The position numbers and the translations under genes are program-made. A stretch of DNA of 64,000 bases from Paratrimastix pyriformis (Eukaryota; Preaxostyla; Paratrimastigidae): the NCBI GenBank assembly GCA_027972325.1, contig JAPMOS010000001.1:1529821-1593820 (forward strand), read 5' to 3'. Each line of letters opens with the position of its first letter. The first letter of the stretch is position 1. Below are positions 1 to 9,637 of this stretch, piece after piece. The notes under the pieces are model-generated. The model did no database searches, was not told the origin of the DNA, and was given only the letters and a program-made list of their open reading frames with translations.

Positions 1-178
1 GATGACGATGGGAGGCGATGACGATGGGAGGCGATGACGATGGGAGGCGATGATGATGGGAGGCGATGACGATGGGGGGCGATGACGATGGGAGGCGATG
101 ATGATGGGAGGCGATGACGATGGGGGGCGATGACGATGGGGGGCGATGACGATGGGGGGCGATAGCGGGGGGCGATAG
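1..178. repeat. 16-bp tandem array (GATGACGATGGGAGGC)n
   Basis: About eleven imperfect copies of a 16-bp unit at the left edge, with a few GATGATG and GGGGGGC variants. It lies inside the minus-strand coiled-coil gene and is most likely intronic. Confidence 0.85.
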
Positions 179-3100
179 CGGGGGGGCCGGCGCCACAGAC
201 AGGGGACTGTTCTTCCTGCGCCGAGGCGGCCCCGTCGGCCGGGGCCATCGCGGGTCCCGCCGCCCCGATGTCGTTCGCTTTGGCTTTGGGGTTGGGGTCG
301 GGGGCCGGGGCCGCCACGGCCCCGGACACGGACCCAGCGGGGGCGGGCTCGTTCGGGCAGGAAGGGCCAGACGAGGCGGCCGGCTGGGGGCCCTGACCCA
401 CCGGGCAGCCCGCCCCTCGGTCCTCCTCCGGACCCGGCTCCTCCTCGCCCTCCTCGTCGCCCTCCTCGTCGCCCTCCTCCAGGCCCTCGTCCAGGCCCTC
501 GTCCCCCTCGCCTTCTTCCGCGCCCAGGCCCAGAGCCTCCCGCTCGGAGGGCGCCAGGGGGCCCGCGGCGGCCTGGAGGCGGACGACGTGGCGCAGGTTG
601 GCGATGGCCCGGTCGCGGTGGTGGAGCAGCCCCCGGGCCGCCTGCAGCTGCTCCTCCAGCAGCCCAACCAGCGCCTCGTCCCGCTGCTGCTCGGCTCGCG
701 CCTGCGCGGCAGCCGTCCGCACCTGCGGCCCGCCAGACGGCACCCCGCGGCCGTGGTGGGCCAGAGGGGATGAGGTGGGCCAGGGTCGGGGCGAGAGCGC
801 CGAGGAGAGGGAATGCGAGGGAGGCAGGTGCCGACATGGGCCAGCTCGGACGCCCGCTTGGTGCTGAGGGACTTGAGGTGGGCCAGGTCCTTCTCCAGCG
901 CTGCGACGACCCAACCGACCGGCGCCCCCACCGGCGGCAGCCATCGAGAGGGCAGAAGATCAGGGCCGTCAGAACAAAGACCAAGACCAAGGGCCATCCC
1001 GACAACAACCACGGCCGCCGGCAGGGGGAGAGGGGCAGGGGCAGGGGCAGGGGCGGGCGACCAGACCCTGGATGCGCTTGGCGTGAGCGCGGCCGGCCCG
1101 GTCGGAGCGGGGCGAGGGGCTGAGTGACTGGGCCGAGGTCGAGGGGGCCAGGCTGGCCGAGCGGGGCGAGGGCGGCATGGGCGGCACACCGCTGGGCGCC
1201 GGGGGGCGCCGGACCGAGGTGCGGATCTGGGGCGGCCCCCGGGCGGCGACGCCCACCGAGGCAGGGGCAGCCAGGCGGAGCGGAGCAGATATGAGATGCG
1301 ACGAGACCCACATCCGCACCAGGCAGCCAGACAAGGCAAGGCAAGGCAAGGCAAGGCAAGGCAAGGCAAGGCAAGGCAAGGCAAGGCAAGGCAAGGCAAG
1401 GCAAGGCAAGACAAGGCACAAGAGAAGCGGTCGGTGCCAATCCACCACAGTCCCTGAAGGCCGCGCCCAAGGGGGGGGGGGGGGGGGGGGGGGGGGTTGG
1501 GTTGTGCTGGGTTGTGTTGGGTTGTGCTGGGTTGTGCTGGGTTGTGCTGGGTTGTGCTGGGTTGTGCTGTGTTGTGTTGGGTCAGCACGGACATCGGTCC
1601 GCAGGGCGGCGATGAGGCGCTCCCTGGCGGCGACCCGGTCGGTCTGCAGGCGCACCTGCCGCTCGAGGTCGGCGACCTGCTGCTGGGCATCCAGCAGGGC
1701 GAAGTACAGCGGGTTCTCCTGTCCGCCCACGCCCACGCCCACGCCCACGCCCGCGGCCCCGCCACGATCAGGGTGAGGCGGCCCGCGGCCGAGGGGCGCC
1801 CACGGACCTGCTTGGCCGGGCTCAGGTTCATCCGCGGGCTGCCCTGGCGGGGTGACTGGCGGGGTGACTGGCGGGGTGACTGGCGGGGTGACTGGCGGGG
1901 TGACTGGCGGGGTGACTGGCAGGGTGACTGATGGTGGCCGGGCGAGGGCGAGGGGGGATGCAGTTCCTGCTGCGGCCGAACGGGGCTGGTGGCCGAGCCA
2001 GAGGGGGGCTCGTCCAGGCCGCCTAGCATACGGTGGAGGCCGCCCAGCAGCCGGGGCGGCGAGGGGGCGGGGCGGGCCGCGGAGAGGGAGCCCGAGGGCG
2101 ACCGGGTCAGGAAGCCCGCTCCCACCACGGGCAGCCCCACGGGCCCCCGGGCAGGCAGGCCCGCCTCGGCCATCCGGTCTGCCAGCTGCGCACAGCACAC
2201 CCGGCCGGGGGCCAGAGCGAGACGGTGTAGGGTTGCACAAGGTGGCGGCGGGCCGGCGCGGGCCGACCAGGAGAGATGGATCCTCGGGCGGGTGGTGGCA
2301 GTGGGCGGGGCGGACCTCCTTGTGGGCGCGCCGCTCGGCCGCGAGGGCCACCTGGAGCTGTCGTAGGCGGCTGGTCAACTGGGCGGGCCCCTCGTCCACC
2401 ACCTCGGCCGACACGCTTTCGTCCACCAGGGCGGGCCGCCCGCCGTCCGTGGGGTCCTCCTGCTCCGGCCTGGGGGGCGTCGGCAGGGGCAGGGACTGGG
2501 CGGCCTGGTCATGCTCCTGGGGCGACTGCAGACTCGGACCCTGCGTCGCGATGGAGTGGCCATCGGCCCCTGCACCGTCACCCTCGCCTTCACCTTCACC
2601 TTCACCTTCACCTTCACCTTCACCTTCACCTTCGCCGTCAGCTTGGCCCTCGCCGTCGCCGTCGCCCTCGGCGTCACCTTCATCGCGGTCGTCCCCGCCG
2701 AGGTCACCGCCCTGGGGGGCCGTGAAATCTCCTTGTTGACACCCTTGGTGGCCGTCCTGGGTCGGCAGGGCCCGTGGGGCTCCGTCCGATTGGACCCCGA
2801 CCGAGGCCTCGGCATCGCTCCCGCAGGGACGAGCCGACGGAGGGGTGCAGCCGGCCGACCCCGAGCCGGGGTCCTGCGCGAGCATCCACTCGGACTCCCC
2901 GCCGGGCGCCGCTTGGGGTTGCGGGCCTGCTGGGATGGCCGGGGGCGGCGGAGCCACGGAGGGCGAACCCGAACAGGCGGCTGCCACCACCCGGCTCTCA
3001 GGGCCCGGCAGGTTGGGTGCGGCAGGTTCGGCGGGGGTGACGGCCGGCGGGACGGCCTCGGCGACAGAGGCGATAGCGGCGTCCGGGTGCAGGGGTGGGC

Positions 3101-3608
3101 GCACCACACGTGTCTGGAGAAGGTCAGCCTGCAGGGCGGCCCGCTCGCGTTCGAGGGCCTTGTTGCTGGCCTCGATCCGCCCCAGCAGCTCCTTCAGGGA
3201 CTCCTCGGGGAGCGCCGCCATCTCCGCGGGGTCCGGTAGGGCGCTCAGCTCCGCCTCGGGGGTCATCGATTGCAGAGCAGAGGAAGGCGCGGAAGAAGGG
3301 ACGCTCGTCCCTGTCGCAGGGGTCTCCGGTGAAAACAGTCGTGGGGAGGGATCGTGCTGGACAACAGAACCGAGGGCAAGCGGGGGAATGGATGGTGGTA
3401 TCGGACGAGATGCATTTTGGCGGTTCGTAAACGATTGTTGAATCGTCCGAATTTCTTGGAGGTGACGTCGGGCTTCTGAGAGCCGATCGGAGGTGGACTG
3501 AAACAAAAGAGAAAAAATCTGAATATTCCTGTTGGAAGTCTCACAGACGACGATTTTCTGTTGGGCAGAAAGAGCCGTTGAACCGAGGGGAGGGTCCTTC
3601 GACTGCAT
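1..3608 (-). CDS. Coiled-coil protein, 3' part, runs off left edge
   Basis: Spliced gene of unknown function. The ATG at 3606-3608 opens a frame that later turns into Ala/Glu/Gln/Leu-rich helix typical of coiled coils. Supported pieces in transcript order are 3608 to about 3110 (includes LGRIEASNKALERERAALQ), about 2405-2345 (SRLRQLQVALAAERR), about 1725-1575 (QVADLERQVRLQTDRV), about 905-828 (ALEKDLAHLKSLSTKR) and about 752-190 (DEALVGLLEEQLQAAR, followed by a Glu/Asp/Gly-rich run). The pieces are separated by introns holding tandem repeats, with donors such as GTCCGCC after RAHKE. The frame is also open upstream of the ATG to 3770, so an earlier non-coding or spliced 5' exon is possible. 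No catalytic domain is seen. Golgin, centrosomal or cytoskeletal roles are guesses only. Confidence 0.55.
1331..1574. repeat. Compound intronic array: (GGCAA)n, G26, (GTTGTGCTGG)n
   Basis: 5-bp units at about 1332-1410, a 26-base G tract at 1471-1496, then a 10-bp unit at 1497-1572. All sit between two coiled-coil exons of the minus-strand gene, so on the sense strand the homopolymer is C. Confidence 0.85.
1848..1930. repeat. 12-bp tandem array (CTGGCGGGGTGA)n
   Basis: About seven copies, intronic in the minus-strand coiled-coil gene. On the minus strand one frame reads as a Val-Thr-Pro-Pro repeat, which I take as fortuitous. Confidence 0.8.
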
Positions 3609-4250
3609 CGACGTAGTGGAGGGCCCCCTTGGATATTGCCGCAGGTGCCGGAAGTCAGTCTTCTGGATGGCCTCGGGAGACTCTCGTCTCTGGTCGATCG
3701 TCTTTGTGCTGTGTCGTATACCCGATGAAGAGCGTGGGTCAATGAGCCCCCTTGATGGGCAGCAAAACACCAGGGTTCATTTCGTCACATCCTCATCTCC
3801 TCCGATTTCACTCTCCATCACTCACGTCCGACAACGGTGAGCATGCTTCATCGTCCCTTTCCACCAGTAGCATGCTGTTGCTGGTCCGCGGTCGGGGTGG
3901 CGATATCTCCGCAAGGGGGTGGGGGGGGGGTCCGCCCTGGTAATGGCCCGGCCCCCAGCAACCGAGCCGGTCGACGTGGGCCTCGGGCTTGACGTCATTG
4001 CTGGTGGGTAATGTCGTTTTCAAAGGGCGATTTAACAAAAGCAATTACCAGGTCGGCAGAAAGAACCAGACGGATCAAAACCGGAAAAAGAGAAATGACC
4101 GTAAAAAAATCGAGGAGAGAAGGTCGGAGAGGAACGCAATAAACAAAGACAGTCCAACCATGGGAATGGAAAGACGGGAAGAAAAGAGGATCAAGAGAGG
4201 AGAAGCGGAGTCTGGTGACGGAATCGGAAGGAAGAAGACCAACGGGTCAC
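3609..4250. other. Intergenic, no gene seen
   Basis: AT-richer stretch between the start of the coiled-coil gene (3608, minus) and the stop of the GTPase gene (4251, minus). It should hold the promoter of the first and the 3' UTR of the second. I see no convincing frame, RNA gene or TATA box. Confidence 0.6.
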
Positions 4251-5323
4251 TCAAGAAATGAGGCAACAGCCTGCCTTGTTCAGCTGCCTGGGATGAATGA
4301 CTGCCAGGGCGCTCTATTGCGAAGAAGTTGGCCGTGGGGGAAGAGTGAATGAAAGGAGAGGACAATGGACGCCCGTCCAAACCTTGTTCAGGTTGATGGT
4401 GGTGCACCCCGGGTTGCCCTCCTTGGTCAGATACGAGGGGAACCTCGTGAAGAAGTTGCTGCGCGGGAACACCAGCGGTCAGGACGCGGGGCACAGGAAG
4501 TCAGACCGGAAGAGGGTCCTGGCAAAGTCGACGATGCCTTCGCCCGTGAGGGCGCTGACCTCGCCAAAAGCCACCGACTGGTTGCGGAGGGCGAAGTCGA
4601 ACCCCTCCCTGGGCGACAAGGGTCAGGGCGGGGCAAAAAGCGGGGGGAACGGACTGATGCTGGACTGTCCTCTGGGCTTCGTGGTCCGTCTTATTTCCCA
4701 GGACGGCCAGCAAGGGGTCGTACGAATGAAACTACGCCCACACCACAATTAGGGGAAACGTCCGGACGCGGGGCAGACCTCGGGTTTGAGACTATCCCAC
4801 CAAACCCCCAGTCTCTCGAACGACTCTGATGGTAAAAAAAAAAAATAGAAGGAAAAAAGAACATCCTCCTGAGTGCGATGAGGCTGCGGACCTCGGTTCG
4901 TGATGTCGTAGGTGAGGATCACCAGCACCACACCGCCAATGGTCGCCCGAAGCTGGTCTCTATCCTCCGGCCCACGGACTAAGCTAAACGTGGATGTATG
5001 GTCGTCGATTTCGATATTGATCTGGTGGGTGGTGGCTTTCGGAAGCTGGAGGAGATGGTTGGAAGATTCAAACCCGAAAAACGCAGACATTGGAAGCATC
5101 CACTTTTAACCCACACATCCTCCGAATCAGCAACGACTTTCCAACGCCATCGTTGCCCACAAGAAGAATCCGAACACCATTGGCGATGTGGGCTTTCGCT
5201 AGGGTAACAGTTCAGAGGATGGAAAGGCACCGCTGACAGACCCATTCCACGAAACGACATAAAATTGAAATTATCGCCATAGTCGCCTGCTTTGCCGCTG
5301 CTTCGCGGTGCGCCTTGCTGCAT
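4251..5323 (-). CDS. Ras/Rab-like small GTPase with C-terminal CaaX box
   Basis: A membrane-anchored GTPase switch by family. About eight exons are needed. After the ATG at 5321-5323 (MQQGAPRSSG...), exon 2 carries the P-loop GNDGVGKS. Later exons give VVLVILTYDITN (beta-4 region), SFERLGVWWDSLKPE (the usual SFEN..WW helix), the G4 box NKTD, and the G5 box EVSALTGEGI. The protein ends KAGCCLIS, so the last four residues CLIS form a CaaX prenylation signal. The expected DTAG (G3) box is replaced by VRGPEDRDQL, so GTP hydrolysis may be altered. Introns are 36-90 bp with donors GTCTG, GTCCG and GTTTG. The family call is firm, the subfamily is not: the tail looks Ras/Rho-like and the helix Rab-like. 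Confidence 0.85.
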
Positions 5324-5925
5324 CGGAGAGATAGTCGATGTATTCTGGCTCTACCCGCAGACACAGGCAAACCAGTCTCGTGTTAATGCCGCCTCGTAGG
5401 AGGCTAACTAGATAATCGCAATCGAGAAGAGTTCACAAAAGGTTTTACGCCCATTTCCCCCATTTCCCAACCCGATTTCACAAAATATCACCTCATCCCC
5501 AGCCGCTCCAGCGCTTGAGGCCCAGCGTCAGGCCCAGATGTAGTTCCGCTTGAACAGTGCCGCCATCCTGGCGAGAGCAAAGCAGGAAGAGAAGGAGACG
5601 GGAAGAGCAGCGACCTGAGAACCGTCAAAGACGACCATGCCTTTGCGAGGGGACAGTCAATCAGAGGGTCAGCGCTGTCCAGGAAAATTGTGTAGCGGGG
5701 TGTGTGGACAGCGGTCCTCCGACGACCTCGTGCCTGCAAACGAGGCCTCCGACGACCCTGCAAACGAGGCCACCCAACCCATGCGGAAGGGCACGATTGC
5801 TGTCCGAACAAAAATATCTATAAAGAGGACCCCCAGAATGTCAAGAACGAAAAGTTTGTCCTCGAGTTCATTTTTGTCACACCTGATTCCAAGCCTGACC
5901 ACAGTAAAATTTTTTTTTTTTCTTT
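5324..5925. other. Intergenic with a 51-bp dispersed repeat; possible short minus-strand exons
   Basis: Gap between the GTPase start and the RPN12 stop. It contains the 51-bp element at 5396-5446. At about 5490-5660 on the minus strand there are short open pieces with plausible splice sites (GMVVFDGSQ joined to ELHLGLTLGLKRW). I could not match these to a family and do not call a gene. Confidence 0.4.
5396..5446. repeat. 51-bp dispersed element, copy 1
   Basis: Begins GTAGGAGGCTAACTAGA and ends ACAAAAGGTTTT. It matches 61303-61353 on the same strand at 50 of 51 positions (T5413 against A61320), and similarity stops on both sides. It lies 73 bp upstream of the GTPase start codon. The terminal T run would suit a Pol III terminator, but no internal promoter is clear. 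Confidence 0.8.
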
Positions 5926-7030
5926 TTACACGATTCGCTCCAGCTCTGCTGCGTAGAGGAGGGTCTGGCTCATGACATGATGGGCGGGGACATCGTGAGC
6001 AAGGGCTGCCCGCTGCGACCGGAAACGCACCGTCCGGTCACAGATCTCCCAGCCATTCTAAGAGAAAAGTAATGTGCGCTCATGTACGTTGGTGGTGCCG
6101 ACCTTTTGGGCAAACTGGGAAAAGGTCGCCTCCTCTCCGGCGTTGAACATCAGCTGTCGAGCAGCCTCTTCAACGGGGAGCTGGGCATACGAAGCGGCAA
6201 TGCACTGGGCCACTTCCCCCCTGGTGAAGAAGGCAGAGGAGAGGAGTGAGCCAAGGAGGGAAGCCACCTGGCAGCCGACCGGAACGTCTCCGCGACCTTG
6301 GCGAAGAAGAACGCGTAGAGCGGAGTGGGCACGGTCGTCCGCAGCTCCCAAACCTGAGGAGCAAACAAGAGGCTGAGGGAGATCAAGGGGGCCCCCTCTG
6401 ACCTTGTGGAAGGACCCTTCGCGAATGAGCTGGGCGAGCTCGATCACGTACTTGATGTGGGCATTGGAGAGGAGGTGTGGTGGCAGGGATTCCACCTCGG
6501 TGTAGAACTCGGGAATCCTAACAGACCGGGGGGATGAGGTGGATGTGGGAGGCCAACAGACTTGCCAGAAGAAACCAGAGTCAGAAGGCGCAGGCCCCGG
6601 TGGATGGGCTCGTAAGGAGAGGGAGGGAGTTCACTACGGGAGTTGGTGGGAGGAGGGGGAAAAGAACGGACGAAAATTGGGAATAAAAGGCGTCGAGTTG
6701 TGTTGTGTAGCGGTCCAGTTCGTCGAAGTTAGAAGCGGCAACGCAAAGAGAGGTTGCCAACTCCAGAACATTCCCTGTGGGTGTGGCAAAATTATGGGCG
6801 AGGAGAAAAAGGTGGGAAAATGTGCAACCGACTTGAAAGCATGACCTCGTCAGGGCTCTGAAGGCCCCTACCGCAGAAAATCAAAGCCTTGGAGGCGTGG
6901 AAATGGAGAATGACACAATCAACTTTCAAACCTGCAACTCTCCGACTCCGTTCAAGAGTTCCGCAAAATTCGCGTTGGGTTGCTCGGAGGCTGCCTTGAG
7001 CGCAGCGTATTTGGTCGCGACTTCTTGCAT
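5926..7030 (-). CDS. RPN12: 26S proteasome regulatory subunit RPN12 (PSMD8 family)
   Basis: Lid subunit of the 19S regulatory particle. It was recognised by collinear match to the family: NFDELDRYTTQLDAFY (family FERYMAQLKCYY), YEPIHRGLRLLTLVSSGK (LLGLNLLFLLSQNR), IPEFYTEVESLP then NAHIKYVIELAQLIREGSF (IKHPVSLEQYLMEGSY), the PCI-like stretch EVAQCIAASYAQLPVEEAA, then WEICDRTVRFRSQ and the C-terminus LLYAAELERIV, close to the family's ...ARQLEMIV. The stop is at 5926-5928. The chosen ATG (7028-7030) gives MQEVATKYAALK, but an acceptor CAG lies just upstream and a GTGAGT donor further on, so a 5' exon is possible. Introns are short, with donors GTTTGA, GTCTGT, GTCAGA and GTCGGC. Confidence 0.85.
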
Positions 7031-7303
7031 CTGAACGTCCTGTTGGAGATAAAGATAGTGTTTCCTGTCAGATTCCTCTCCTTCTTTTCGGGCGGGACAC
7101 ACCGCACAGCAGGGATTTACTCACAGTGTGTACTCTTCTTTCTTTTTTTTGCCCTGTTTTTTTGAAATGAACCCTCTTTTCGTTCTGTTCGATCTCGTAT
7201 CACACATTGGCTGACGACCCTCTCTCCCTGGCAAATGGGGGGGCTCGCCGTTGGCCATGTACTGCCCCGACCGTTCTCGGGAATCTCCCAGACGAAACGT
7301 ACC

Positions 7304-8633
7304 GTCACCGACTTCGCCGTCTTCCTCACAACGGTTGCATTTTGAATGCGGTCTATTTTCAAGCTCGACGAGGCGACAACGCGCAGGGAAGGAAGAGGCG
7401 GGAAAAAAGAAGGGGGGGGAGGGGGGGGGGGGGGGGGGGTTAATCACACCCGAAACAAGGAAAAAGACGATCACACGGGGATCAGGAGAAACCGGCAGCT
7501 CTCTCATCTCGGAATCACGGTGGTGCCCCTGAGGGGGAGGCAAAGGGCATGGGGTGAGGGCGCTGCGGGAGATTTGCGGAGCTCAATGACCGCCGGCTGC
7601 AAAGACGACGTGCGTGCTGAGACCACGCGCAACAGAGAAATCAACCCCCCTCCCCTCCCCCCCCCTCCTCCCCCTCCCCCCACCACCACCAAGTAGGGAG
7701 GGGAACGGAGGGGAGTGCAGCTGCCTCTCACAGTGCGCCCTGACCCTGCGCGAGGCTGTCAACCACTCTCGTGAGGCCGGCCACATCCTCCTTGATGCCG
7801 GCCACATCGCCTGCCACATCCGCCTTGATGTCGGCCAACCCCGCCACGACCTCCGCCCTGAAGTGGCTCATCAGAGCGGCGAGGAACCGAACGAACGGCT
7901 GGTGCAGAACGCCCGACAGCAAAATCAAAGAGCGAATGAGCCCGGTGGGGAGCGCAACGCCCCCCTCCCCCCTCCCATCCCCCTTCCTCCATGTCCAAGG
8001 GTCCACCACACAGCCGAGTGGCCCCCATCACCCTGGGCGGGGCGGGGACGGACCGGGCTGTCGGGCGTCTGGTGGGTGTCCCGAGACGGGGCCGTGCAAT
8101 GATGCCAGGCGGCTGTGAAGGCGGTTGGGGGAGCCGTGGTTGTGGTGACGGCGGCTGGTGCTGGTGCTGGTGCTGGTGCTGGCTGCTGGTGCTGGTGCTG
8201 GGGCGAAGTGTATCTGCGGCTGGGTCTGGGTCTGGGTCTGGGTCTGGGTCTGGGTTTGGGTTTGGGGCGGTTGTGCCGGGGCAGACAGAAGGGTCCCCGG
8301 CATCGCTCGCGGGCGGCCCGGCAACGAGGTCTATGGAGGGTTCGGAAGGACAGATTGGTGCCGTGAGAGCGGCCCCGCACATTGATACACCTCGCATACA
8401 TCACCCCGCACACACCAGAAACCAAAACACATGAACGCATCGGTCGTCGAACCAGGCAAGCGAAACACAGCAAAGGGCGACAGACCGCCACACCAACAGG
8501 TGCGTCCGGCTCTGGAGTCGGTGGCGGGGGGGCGGTGACGCTGGCAGGGAGTGGAGCTGAAGAATAAACGAGCACTGCGAGCGATGGAGAGGATGAGCGC
8601 CCTATTCACAGACCTAAAGGGCCAATTCTTCAT
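7304..8633 (-). CDS. Unidentified spliced gene
   Basis: Low-confidence minus-strand gene. Candidate first exon at 8633 starts MKNWPFR, with a clean GTCTGTG...TTCTTCAG intron after it. The best-supported exon, about 7950-7745, encodes HQPFVRFLAALMSHFRAEVV followed by helical near-repeats (GLADIKADVAG, GIKEDVAGL). Further pieces are EMRELPVSPDPR (about 7524-7480) and LKIDRIQNATVVRKTAKSV (7364-7308). Introns carry a G/C homopolymer (7411-7439) and 6-bp arrays (8155-8275). I recognise no family and exon joins are uncertain; it could be two genes. Confidence 0.3.
8155..8278. repeat. Adjacent 6-bp arrays (GCTGGT)n and (GGTCTG)n
   Basis: Two different hexamer arrays back to back within the unidentified minus-strand gene. 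Either strand can be read as a dipeptide repeat (for example Pro-Asp/Pro-Asn), which I treat as uninformative. Confidence 0.75.
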
Positions 8634-8972
8634 AAAGCATCATCAAGTGACCCCAAAAGGTGGGTAAATGAGGATTGGGCGCAGCGTGACGCGGATTGAA
8701 GTATAGTTTTTCCCAATTCGGCGCCAAAAGTGCATCAACCGAGATTCGAAGGAGCAAACCGAAAATCAACAATGGGAAACGAGCGAAATGATACCTTCAC
8801 GATTGACAGGGATGTTCATTGGCCGGGGATCAACTCGAGTTGTCAATCAATTGTACTTTTTCTGCGCCCTCTGATCAGTTTCGAGTGATTGACGTTTTTT
8901 TTTTTTTGGTTTTCATGACACACAATTTTTCCTTAGAGGATGACTGTTCCTTTTAGAATCGCAACGCGAGTA
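8634..8972. other. Intergenic, AT-rich, no gene seen
   Basis: Between the stop of the small Cys-rich gene (8973) and the start of the unidentified gene (8633). It contains a T run near 8892-8905. Nothing else can be supported. Confidence 0.6.
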
Positions 8973-9303
8973 CTAAAAAGCACAATCTATTTTCTCTCTT
9001 TGTTTTTTGAGATGAGTCACTGTGGCCTTGCACCCCCTCGTGACCGGACTTCCCGACGCATGAGAGGTTGTGGCCTTCAACTCCTTGTGGCACTTAGGAC
9101 AGGACTCGCCGAAAAGATCACTCTGATTCCGGGAACAACCAGCCGAGTCCCGGAAAACTAACACGAGAAAGAAAAACAAAATGGAGGGAGGACACTCATC
9201 ACCACCTCCCTTTACCGGATCGCATGCGAAGGTCCACATCGATCACCTCATGGCGCAAGGCAAGGAGGGCCCGGGCAGGCGTCGTCGTGCGAAATTCTCT
9301 CAT
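8973..9303 (-). CDS. Small Cys-rich (zinc-finger-like) protein, two exons
   Basis: About 90 residues. The ATG at 9301-9303 gives MREFRTTTPARALLALRH. A consensus-looking intron (GTAAAGG...GTGTTAG, about 9223-9164) joins in frame to a second exon containing DLFGESCPKCHKELKATT, then TRGCKATVTHLKK and the stop at 8973-8975. CxxC plus further Cys and His residues suggest one zinc site. No family is recognised. It is supported by the clean intron and open frame only. Confidence 0.35.
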
Positions 9304-9637
9304 CCTCTGGAAATCGAGCAGCAAGGGGCCAGAGATCTATCCCTAACTATCTCTCTCGCTCTCCTCTCGCTCTCCTCTCACTCCTCCATTCTTCTCCGGC
9401 AATCGTCTTTATTGGACAATTGGTTCTGATGCCCTTCTCGACGGAGGACCTTCTCCGGGGTTACCAGCAGCAACCCATGCGCGCCCAGGCTGGTCACTTC
9501 CAGACATTTATGCAAGTGATGAGTGCAATCGGTCTGCGTCTGCGGATGCTCGCCACCAATCATCATTTCAACCGGCAGGCATCCTTTTCTGGGTTTTCCG
9601 TTGGGTGAAGGGGTTCTTTCCCAAAAAACGCACCTCC
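9304..9637. other. Divergent intergenic region
   Basis: Separates the Cys-rich gene (minus) from NAD+ synthase (plus). It holds a CTCT-rich stretch at about 9345-9400. No TATA box is evident and no gene is seen. Confidence 0.55.
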
